A DNA stretch of 64,000 bases from Rhizoclosmatium globosum (Eukaryota; Chytridiomycota; Chytridiomycetes; Chytridiales; Chytriomycetaceae), in NCBI GenBank assembly GCA_002104985.1, contig MCGO01000031.1, positions 62,001 through 126,000 of the forward strand, given 5' to 3'. Both the position numbers and the translations under genes were made by a program. Positions within the stretch are counted from its first letter, which is position 1. Each line of letters opens with the position of its first letter. The notes under the pieces are model-generated. The model made no database searches. It worked only from the letters and a program-made list of their open reading frames with translations, and was not told the DNA's origin. This document shows, in pieces, positions 55,301 through 64,000 of this stretch.

Positions 55301-56958
55301 ACGGCTTTGATCAGAAACATGCCAAACCAGCAAAAATAACGACATCTCACCTCCATGCATACGCCGCCCAAGTCAGCACCCTGTCTTTGGACCCGGCTCA
55401 TTACAACGACGCTATCCACTCAGAACAATCAGAAGAGTGGAAGTCCGCTATCGCAAAAGAGTTAGACGCCCTCAGACGCAACAAAACTTGGGACGAGTGT
55501 CCCTTACCTGAGAATCGAAAAGCAATTGGCTGTCGATGGGTATTCAAGACAAAACGCGACTCAGCCGGTCACTTCACCAAGTTCAAAGCCCGTCTCGTCG
55601 CGCAAGGATACACGCAGATCCAAGGAATGGACTACTATGAGACGTTTGCCCCAGTCGTCAAAATCCCAACTGTCAAGACCCTGTTTGCTTTGGCATCAGC
55701 AAGAGACTACGAAATCCACTCAATGGACATCAACAACGCTTACCTTCATGCCACGCTCGATGAAGAAATCTACATGAAACCGCCACAAGGATACTCGCTC
55801 AAGAACCCTGGCAACGTTCTGCGCCTACGAAAAGGACTCTACGGGTTAAAACAGAGCGGGCGGGCGTGGAATGAAGAGCTGAACGCTCAACTTACCTCTC
55901 TTGGTTTTATCCGTCTCGTCAACGATGAGTGCGTGTTCAAAATCGAACACTCAACCGGCCACATCATCCTCATGGTCTACGTCGATGACTTGGTGCTCTT
56001 CGCCTCCAACAAGAAAGGTATCCAGTACGCCAAGGAGCTGCTGAAGACCAAACTTGATATCAACGACCTCGGCGAACTTCAAGACTACATCGGAATGCGT
56101 ATCAGTCGTGATCGAAGCAAGAAAACGATCTCCCTCACCCAGCCAGGCTACACCGCAAAGATACTCGAACGGTTCAATGTCTCCGCCGACCACAAGACCT
56201 CGACTCCGATGTCTGACCAAGTACGCATTAGTAATGACACCAACACACCTCCCCTCAACAACGACACTCACAACTATCGTGGACTCATTGGCTCCGTCAT
56301 GTACCTTGCTGTGTGGACCAGACCGGACATCTTGTACGCAGTCGGAACGCTTGCTCGTTTTGTCTCAATGCCCCAGCAAGCACACTACGAAGCAGGTATC
56401 AGACTCCTCGCATATCTCGCCAACACGCCCAACCACGGACTCACTTTCGACGGCACGACTCCAGACGCCACAACTCTTGTGGGCTACACGGACTCGGATT
56501 GGGCGGGCGACGAAGACACTCGACTCAGCACGACTGGCTATTGGTTTACGTTAGCCGGATCCACCATCGCCACTCGCAGCAAGCTCCAACCTACTATAGC
56601 CACGTCTTCAATGATGGCTGAATGGACTGCTGCGTTCCAGGCAACGACTGAGGCCATTTGGTTGCGACAGCTCTTGGGTGAATTTTTCGCACCACAGTCG
56701 AACCCAACCGTTTTGTTTGCAGACAACCAAGGGGCCATCGCAATCAGTCGCAACAATGAGTCACACCAACGATCAAAACACATGGATGTAAAATACCGTT
56801 ACGTGCGAGAACAAGTCCACGCGAATAACGTCGAACTCGTTTACATCCCTACTGATCGAATGATTGCAGATACTTTCACCAAGCCACTCGGACGAATCAA
56901 GTTCCTACAGTTCCGCGAATCAATTGTTCAGAAAGTTTCGAACGAGGGGGAGTGTTAA
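52325..56958 (+). CDS. Copia Pol polyprotein (PR-IN-RT-RH)
   Basis: Open from within the gag overlap to 56958 (1457 codons counted from 52585, with more upstream in frame). Zinc knuckle first; protease LMDSGASRHFF; GAG-pre-integrase HRRLGHCGKHV...CEFC; integrase core with SMDTAGPL, IRSDNGTEF and HPQQNGRAER. RT domain with EEIYMKPPQGY, YGLKQSGRAWNEEL and the YVDDLVLFAS box. RNase H with GYTDSDWAGD, MMAEWTAAF and ADNQGAIAIS, and the usual ending DTFTKPL. No stops or frame breaks were seen, so it is likely active. Confidence 0.94.
56944..56952 (+). promoter_or_regulatory. Polypurine tract
   Basis: GAGGGGGAG immediately before the 3' LTR, the plus-strand DNA primer site typical of Copia elements. 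Confidence 0.85.
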
Positions 56959-57192
56959 CTTTATTGGATATGACTCATCCAATTAACGTTCTCATTTCTA
57001 ATCATATGTTTCATACCAACCACGCGTGCCTACTCACGCGTGCCCTTAATGTACCACATCACCGTTTTCATCCCTTATTTTCTTCTTTCACTTTTACCAA
57101 AATGACCCGAACACACTATATATTGAATGACAAATAAACACACAAAGATATCGACAGTAAAACTCTTCCTTCCCGCTGCATAAACGTCAACA
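56953..57192 (+). repeat. 3' LTR of Copia element
   Basis: 240 bp copy of the 5' LTR, followed by the target duplication CTCTG at 57193-57197. The pol stop codon overlaps the LTR start. Confidence 0.95.
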
Positions 57193-57470
57193 CTCTGCTT
57201 TTGTAATTAATAACTTTAATGCGATGGACACCCACCAGTTAGGCATCCAACTGCAGCTGCCACCATGCCAGCTCCAGAAACAGATTTCTGGCCTCAATAG
57301 AGCCACCGAGGCTTTCCCTTATATTCATCTTGCCGCTTCATGCTTGCTGGAATTTATTGGGAGGAATGAGGACGAATGACTTGATCACGATGGTTTGTCA
57401 GGTGACCAAGCCGTGAGCATAAATAGCCAACCAGCCTCCTGTCCACCTATCAGTAATAGCAAAACACTCT

Positions 57471-58339
57471 ATGATTTCCGCTGCTCTCCTGACTCTTGCT
57501 GCCGCTGCTACCCAAGTTTCCGCCCATGGTCTGATGGTCTGGCCCATTACCCGTGCATTGCCTGGTGACCAACAGCAAGGCTACTCCTACGGCAAAGGTA
57601 TGTATCAATATATAGCATGTGCGATTGCACAAGTCCACCTTCATACTAACCCCGATTACCCAATTAAAAATACCAAGGTGCCATCAACGTCAACCTTCCC
57701 CCGCACCCAGCCTTCGACATCTCCTGCAACTACCTTCCCGCAGGCCCCGTCTTCACCCAAACCCTCGCTCCAGGCCCCGCCGTCGTCGACTGGACACTCA
57801 CCGCCTTCCACCGCGGCGGCTGCAACGTGACAATCTCAACAGACAACCAAAAAACCTGGACACTCCTTGGACAAGACCCTACCTGCGGCATCCCCGCCCA
57901 ACCAGGAATCAAAGGCTCAGGCCACATCCCCATCACGATTCCTCCCGTCCCTGCCGGCCAGTCCCAATACTCTGCAATCATCCGGTGGACATACACAGCC
58001 GACAACGGCGGTCAACCCGCGAACGAAGCGTTTGCTTCTTGCTCTGACGTGATTGTTTCTACAAAGGGAAATAACACTCACACGTTCATGGATATTCTTC
58101 CAACAACCCCGTCTTCGACTGACGGTGTGCTTCCAAAGTCTCCTTGGCAGTACTGGGACACGAGTTGTAAGACTGGAAATATGATGTGTACAACGAATCC
58201 AAAGTTTATTCAGCAGTGCATTTCGCTTGGTGCGTCAGGTAACTATAACGGTGGATCTTCTTGGTATGAGTACCAATGTCCAGAGGGAACCACTTGTAAA
58301 GCTGGGTCTCAGGCACAGGTCAATGACGCTTGCCGTTGA
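57471..58339 (+). CDS. Secreted LPMO-like copper oxidase with cysteine-rich C-terminus
   Basis: Exons 57471-57597 and 57678-58339 with an 80-nt intron, 262 aa. The signal peptide MISAALLTLAAAATQVSA is followed by HGLMVWP, so processing would leave His as residue 1, the first ligand of a histidine-brace copper site. Further conserved-looking blocks: VDWTLTAFHRGGCN, CGIPAQPGIKGSGHIP, IIRWTYTADN, NEAFASCSDVIV. These match lytic polysaccharide monooxygenases or related chitin/cellulose-active domains. The family (AA9, AA11, AA16 or other) is not assigned. The C-terminal 60 residues hold six cysteines and could be a small binding module. Expected extracellular, acting on polysaccharide. It begins 273 bp after the Copia element. 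Confidence 0.8.
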
Positions 58340-58460
58340 ATCTTATTTATTTTGAAGATTACATAGAGTTTCTATGGATGGGTTGGATGATAATGAAATA
58401 ATACTTTGAAACAACAAAAATCGTTAAAATTGAAAGCTTTCCCAAATCCAATTTGAAAAA

Positions 58461-59200
58461 ATGATTTCAAACACACCGCAGCCATCCCAGCTATCACCAT
58501 CATCAAACAATGACAGCAGCGATATTAATCAACCCTCTTCTACACCAATACAAGATGCACCACCCGCAGAGCCACCCCTCCCACCACCAGCATACGACGG
58601 CCCACTTCCACACGGCACATCCCTCCTCCTCGCCCTCCCCCTCTCCCTCACAACCCCAGTCTTCCCAACAACACTCCCACACGCCCTCCAAGACCGCCTC
58701 CCAAACCTAACCTACCTAACCCGCATGACATCCCTCAACAAATCCCTCGCAGACCCCTCCATACCCCTCGCACTCGCACGATCCCGCCGAATCCGCATCC
58801 TAACAGCAATCTCCTTCTCCGCAGTCTTCATCGCAATCGTAACAGCGGCTGTTGTCCGCCAAAACTCGTCGCTTGCTCAGTTTGCGTTTCTGGTTGTGCC
58901 GCTGTATGGTGGCGTGTATCTGTTCACGAGTCGGCAAGCGGGTGTACGTATATATTCATTCCCCGAACTATAAATTCTGAAATCTAATGGAATGCGGGAC
59001 AGCATATAACGGTGTTGGAATCATATGCGAAACAGTGGACGGAGGAAGACGCATCGCAGAACGTGAATTTGGTGTGGCAGGTGAATAAAGTCTGGGTCGC
59101 TGGAAGTAACTATATTGTGAAACTGCTTATTCTTGAGAAGGTTGCGTTTGAAGGAGATGGCGTTGTGCATGGGGAAGGGCTGCCTATATACTCACAATAA
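58461..59200 (+). CDS. Two-pass membrane protein, unknown function
   Basis: Exons 58461-58943 and 59003-59200 with a 59-nt intron (GTACGT...GGACAG), 226 aa. The N-terminal 60 residues are Ser/Pro-rich. Hydrophobic stretches occur at about residues 113-133 (ILTAISFSAVFIAIVTAAVV) and 139-156 (LAQFAFLVVPLYGGVYLF). A soluble C-terminal domain reads QHITV-like then LVWQVNKVWVAGSNYIVKLL. No family recognised. It lies between the LPMO and the GPCR, same strand. Confidence 0.65.
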
Positions 59201-59328
59201 ATTCTAAATCTATAATTTAAAAACGCCAAAGTTCCATGACTTAAAATAAGTTTTGAATCACGAGACAAAAAGCTTCCCAATAAATTTCGTCTGGGTAGAA
59301 TTGTCAGATTTTCATTCGGAACCTCGTC

Positions 59329-62300
59329 ATGACTTCCCCCAAGACCCAATCCAACATTACAATCGCCATAATAGGTCCCTTTGGACAGTGAGATTTCGAT
59401 TTACATCTCCACACTCTTGCTAAGCACGGTGTAGACTTCCCGGCCTTACTTATAATGGGTTTGAAGTTGTTGGCGGCCTGGACACGCTCAACATCACAAC
59501 CTTGAGCGACTTGAACCTCTGGGGCTACAAATCGTGGTGGTACTGGAACCAGTTCGCAGTTCAAGTCGGAATCGACCAGATGAACAGAGATCCGACTATT
59601 CTTCCCAACACTACGATCCTCGTAAAGAGGTTCAACAATTACCCAAACAGGAGACGGAGAAGCTCAGCGGGGACGGCGATTGCACTGGCTTATGAGCTAG
59701 CAAATAATCATCCAGGTTTTTCAAATATTTTTTTTTCATGGTCTATGTGCTGACTTATGGTTTTATGCAGAGGTCATTGGTGTTGTTGGAGACTTTGATC
59801 CCCTCGGAATGGTAGCTGATGCGGAAGTGTATTCATATTACAAAATCCCACAATGCACTGGCTCTACATACGAACAATCGCTATGGAACCGAAAAAACTA
59901 TCCGTACTATTTCCAAACCATGACATGTTTAGTCACTCCCCTCTAAAATCGCACTTCTGGCTTCTAACCTCCCGAATCTTTAGTAACGGGAACAGCAGAA
60001 AGCATCGCCCTGACTCTCAAGCTCTGGAACGTCAAACGCGTCGCATTAATTGACACATCCACATTCGCAGATAACACCTTCTGCGGGTACATATCGCGAG
60101 AGCTTTCGAAACTTGGGTTCCACATTTTAGGAAACATTGTTGCAACCCCAAAGTCGGTCGATTACCTCGCACAAACACTCGCTCACGTTGATGCACGGTA
60201 TATTATCATGTGTGGGAGTCAAGACGATACAGCGAGTATTTATTTTGATTTGGCAACGTAAGTGTTACTTGTTCTTTAAGAAATTGAGTAAACCATTGCT
60301 TTAAAGGACGAACCGATCAGTTGGGAATGATTACGTCTGGTTCACGATGAATTCACCGTTTAGTAGTCAGAACGCAACGGCTCTGTGGGGAGCTGATTAC
60401 TTTAAATACGCGCGAGGAATTATGAATGTATTTGGAACCAATACGTTTACACCGTTCATGTATCAGCTCGAAGGAAACCTTTTGCAAGAAATTAACAACT
60501 TCCAGGCACCATGGGGGTAAACTGACACTTTCGTTGCGTACTCCCTCCCCTGTCAACTAATTTCATTTGTTTGGTTGGTTTTGTAGAATCAACTTTTCTC
60601 GAATTGAAATCGAAAGTTATTTCGACATTAACCAAATGTATGATTGTCCAAGAATCATGGCGTCGGGATTTGATAAAGTGAGTCAGACTTTCCATTGTCA
60701 TTTGGTTGGTAACCCATCGAGTTTTAGCTTTTGAAGAGCAACCCATCCTTTTCACCACAAATGCTGGGGTCAAGAAAGCTGCAGGACTATCTGAATTACA
60801 CTCTATACATAGATACGGGTTATAGAGGAATAATGGGAGATCCCGTGGTTATTTCCTCAAACGGAGAAGTAGCAACGTAAGTTTCTTCCCACAAAATCAC
60901 CATAAATTAATTATTCCGCCCATAAATCAAAGCCAATTCGTCGTCAGCTACGCCGATGGACTCAGCGATAGTTTCACTCAAATCCGTAAGTTCATTCTTT
61001 CCTTTGAATCCCACCAGTTGTTTTTTTAAAACCCTCGAATAGCTTGGGCGATCACCAATATGCTTGTTACAAATATTACAATCTTCCCGAACGCTACGCC
61101 AATTTTTTTTGATGGATCAGCCAACCCACCACTGGATGGACCCATCTACACTTCGTTAGTCATCGACCGCATATCAGCGAATGGAATCTTGTTGACTGTA
61201 TTCACCGCTCTTGGATTGATTGCGTCCATCGGATTTCTCATTATTCTAGTCGCGCTTCGAGGAAAGAAAGCCCTTCGATCTGGATCCATTCTCTTCCTAG
61301 CCATCATGACGCTCGGAACTGTTCCCTCGTATGTAGCAAATATGACGTATATTGGTCCACCCTCTGTATCCAGCTGTCAAGCGCGTATGTGGCTGCAGTT
61401 GATTGCGTTTGTGCTTGTGACTGGAGCATCTCTCGTCAAGAATGCCCGTGTCTGTTTGATTTACTCTTCAGCCGTACGGCTTCCACCTTACTTTGTCAGA
61501 GACGCACTCTGGTTCACCGTCGTTACCATTCTCTTGGCAATAGAGTTATTCTTCCTTGGTCTCTGGCACACCCTCTCAAACCCAACCGTAATCAGAAAAC
61601 AGCTTCCAGGATACGTATATCAATATACATGCGAATACACATCCTCACGTGGCTCAGCTCTTGGCACAACACTCTGGGTATACAACATCCTCCTCCTCGC
61701 ATTCATCCCCCTTGTAACCTACTTTGCACGAAACCTCGGCCCAACACACTCCGAATTCACATTCCTCCTAGTCCTCTCCCTCAGCGCAACCGTATCCGCC
61801 ATCCTCCTTGTAATCCTCCACCAACCTGATGACCTAATCCGCTCCGAAATGAACGAAGCAACCATAATCTTCATCAACACATCCATCCCCCTTCTTATGC
61901 AATCAACCCCGCGAATCTGGGACCTCTTCCTCACACGTGACAGGTTCCCAGTCGCAACAACATCAGCAACGTCGTCACAAAACCAAACGAAATCAAAACG
62001 AGGGTCAATGATGCAACCGCTACTTGGAAGTTTCCATCGCACGTCGTTTATGAAGGGTCGGGATTCTGTCTCGATTGTTCGGACGTCAATGACGGCAGGG
62101 GTTGTGAAGGAAAACCCAAAATTCTCCATTTTATATGACGTAGTTTATTTGCTGAATATGGTGCGTTCGACCAGTGTCTGGACAAAAGGTGTTGTTGCTG
62201 TTGGTTATATGCGGGGGAAAGTGTATCTGTTGTTTTTACCATACAAGACGAATCTTATGGGTGCCTCCACTGCAGTTACGATCCACGCAAGTACTGATAG

Positions 62301-62457
62301 CACCCCAGAGTCGCGAATAAAGGTTATAAAAGGACGGAATGGGCAGCAGGATCGGTTGGAGGTTACAACGAAACAAGGCCCTGTTGTGATTGACTTTGAA
62401 AAGGCTGGAAGTGGGGATGAAGTCAAACAGATAATAATAGGTTTCATCAAGAAGTGA
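59329..62457 (+). CDS. Class C (GABA-B-like) G-protein-coupled receptor
   Basis: Nine exons, every phase closing, 895 aa: 59329-59387, 59435-59715, 59771-59926, 59984-60257, 60307-60516, 60587-60677, 60728-60876, 60933-60985 and 61043-62457. The ectodomain of about 450 residues is a periplasmic-binding-protein/ANF-receptor fold: NITIAIIGPFGQLPGLTYNG, AVQVGIDQMNRDP, EVIGVVGDFDPLGMVADAEV, TAESIALTLKLWNVKRVALI. Then a pre-membrane PNATPIFFDGSANPP and seven hydrophobic helices from about residue 455 (LLTVFTALGLIASIGFLIIL) to about 715. The C-terminal tail of about 180 residues ends in a compact, possibly PH-like, region (LYDVVYLLNMVRSTSVWTKG, GKVYLLFLPYKTNLM). No obvious signal peptide from the chosen ATG. 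Ligand unknown. Confidence 0.88.
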
Positions 62458-62728
62458 TTCTATAGCTGGCAGAGTTTATTTCACAGGAGCGAGATTGATT
62501 TTCTAACAAACATTGAGAATAAAATCAGTATAAAGGTGTTGGAGTGGCTGATAATGACAAAGCTAATGACAAAGCTAATGGTAATACTTAGTATTGGTGG
62601 AGATGAAGATGTTTTCGTGCAATAAACATAGAAAAAAACTGCAACAGAGTCTTTTGGATATTCGATGATTTCAAAACATATACACTTATTCACAATACAG
62701 GAAGAAGAACTTAAATCAGGAAATTGAC

Positions 62729-63979
62729 CTAAGCCAAGGCGGCAGCATTAAGTCCAATCAATGCATGGGATAGCTTGGAAATATCCTCATTCCAGCACTT
62801 CCGGTAACGATCGATCATCATCTCCAGCGCAATTCGGTCGTACGGAGAGCAGAGGAGTAACATTTTGGCTTGCAAACTCGTAAGTGAGAAGATTCGCTGA
62901 TGGAGTCTATCGGCATTCAGTCCTTCGTGAGTTTTTAAGAAATTCTTTCGCAAAACGTCAGAGTTCCGGTATCATTCAAATAAGGTTTACCTTGGTTGCA
63001 TGGAAGAACGTACGCACAAGACCCATATCGTTCTGTAATGACGACAGCTGTTTGTATTCGTCTTCTAAGTGCATTTCACTGTCATTGATTGCGGTTTCTG
63101 AATTCAATTGTGCCTGCGCATAGTTTGCTGAGCCCTCAGATACAAAATTATCTGCGACCATAACCTGGACCACAAAGCTATTAGTATTTAGGAGAATATA
63201 CCAAATCTAAACTCTACTTACCATGCAGTCTCGATGCTTACCAAAGATATCGTCAGATATTGCTCTTACAGCCATCTGGTGATCCAAGCGGTCGCCGCAT
63301 TTTGAGAGAATTCGAAATCGCTTAGTCAACACCCTAATCCAAAGCACTTTCACGCCATTGTCAACAGGCGTAGAACCATCGTTTTGCCCTGTTGATAATT
63401 GATCGAAGAAGTGTGTGAGTGTTCCGCAGAAGTCAGTCACCAACTCAAAGTGTGATTTGAGGCTTTGAAGTCCTAGCAACGTAGTCTCAAGAGTATTTGC
63501 ATTTAGATTTGAAAGCGGGTGTGTAATATCACAGTTGTAGTAGTAATAGTTTGTAAAAGGTATGGATGGATTAACAGGGGCTGCACGGGCTGGCCCAGTT
63601 TGAGGATAATAATCCCGATGCTGATCCTGATAATACGGATATGCATATGGATGATAGCCATATGAGGGATAAGTGTGTTGATTTGCTCTCAGTGTGGTAT
63701 TTTCGTCCTCCAGTTGCTTGATTCGTTCAAGCAACTCCAACTCTCGTAGTGTCGGAGTAGTGACAGCAGCACTGGTCATTTCGGCAACCATAGTTTCGAG
63801 CTCACGTAATCTGGCCTCTTTTCTGTTTTTGATAAGTGATTGGTTGGTATCAAAAGATCATACCTCTGTCGATATAATCGCTGTGCATTTCGATTCTGTT
63901 CTGCTCTGTTTGCAACTCTTCCGGGCCTTTTCGATTCTTCACTTCTGTTGGCCGAGGATTCATGTGGTTTGGGTGTCAT
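62729..63979 (-). CDS. bZIP-16, inverted copy of the Tyr-rich bZIP subgroup
   Basis: Exons 63864-63979, 63222-63822, 62991-63164 and 62729-62944, all phases closed. Starts MTPKPHESSANRS. Basic region AEQNRNAQRLYRQR | KEARLRELETMVAE; coil LLERIKQLEDENTTLRANQH; Tyr-rich segment YGYHPYAYPYYQDQHRDYYP. Module 1: GLQSLKSHFELVTDFCGTLT ... FRILSKCGDRLDHQMAVRAI. Module 2: LSSLQNDMGLVRTFFHATK ... LQAKMLLLCSPYDRIALEMM. Very close to bZIP-11 (many identical blocks, and identical lengths for exons 1, 3 and 4). It lies 15.5 kb beyond the array on the opposite strand; more copies may follow outside the window. Confidence 0.88.
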
Positions 63980-64000
63980 GGGAGATGATGATCCTTTTTT

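Larger units (their letters stand above)
51161..57192 (+). mobile_element. Ty1/Copia LTR retrotransposon, apparently intact
   Basis: 6,032 bp flanked by a 5-bp target duplication CTCTG (51156-51160 and 57193-57197). The two 240-bp LTRs appear identical by eye, beginning TGTTAAC and ending GTCAACA. Gag and pol ORFs are uninterrupted, with domain order protease, integrase, RT, RNase H (integrase before RT defines Copia). A likely primer-binding site follows the 5' LTR and a GAGGGGGAG polypurine tract precedes the 3' LTR. Identical LTRs indicate a very recent insertion. It sits between bZIP-15 and the LPMO-like gene. Confidence 0.95.

Overview
The window reads as nuclear DNA of a zoosporic fungus, most likely a chytrid (Chytridiomycota). 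This is inferred, not proven. The supporting evidence is: many GT-AG introns, mostly 45-80 nt; fungal housekeeping genes (RPS18/uS13, a condensin CAP-G-type subunit, a Rco1-type PHD protein); an F-box protein with plant-type LRRs; a class C (GABA-B-like) receptor; and Ngaro-type and Copia-type retroelements. Gene models below were built by hand from splice sites and reading-frame phase, and most multi-exon genes close perfectly in phase.

Layout. 1-2.4 kb: 3' part of a Pif1-like helicase running off the left edge, with a hairpin downstream. 2.4-6.2 kb: a tiny ORF, an ERI1-like exonuclease, RPS18 (minus) and an F-box/LRR protein. 6.6-11.4 kb (minus): a Rco1-like gene that combines two PHD fingers, two AT-hooks and five C2H2 fingers. 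11.4-17.5 kb (minus): a Ngaro-like tyrosine-recombinase retrotransposon with split direct repeats, sitting about 17 bp upstream of the Rco1-like start codon. 17.7-21.3 kb (minus): a Cid1/TUT-type nucleotidyltransferase. 21.6-23.8 kb (minus): a membrane-anchored HET-domain protein.

24.1-47.2 kb (plus): the centre of the window, an uninterrupted head-to-tail array of fourteen bZIP genes. Eleven of them carry, after the zipper, two copies of a helical module that I do not recognise (pattern: PSL..., D..C.LF, then a helix with K.kiLd.C...DR.kal.I). The introns fall at equivalent places in each copy. Two members (bZIP-4 and bZIP-5) have several frame breaks. A further closely related copy lies inverted at 62.7-64.0 kb, and a more distant single-exon bZIP lies at 50.7-51.1 kb.

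47.3-50.7 kb (minus): condensin CAP-G-like HEAT protein. 51.2-57.2 kb (plus): an apparently intact Ty1/Copia element with matching 240-bp LTRs and a CTCTG target duplication, inserted about 22 bp upstream of the minus-strand bZIP start. 57.5-62.5 kb (plus): a secreted LPMO-like protein with an N-terminal histidine after the signal peptide, a two-pass membrane protein, and a nine-exon class C GPCR with a periplasmic-binding-like ectodomain.

The strongest candidate for something undescribed is the bZIP plus tandem-module array: a lineage-specific expansion of dimerising transcription factors with a shared, duplicated C-terminal domain. I saw no rRNA, tRNA or CRISPR. tRNAs were not searched exhaustively.
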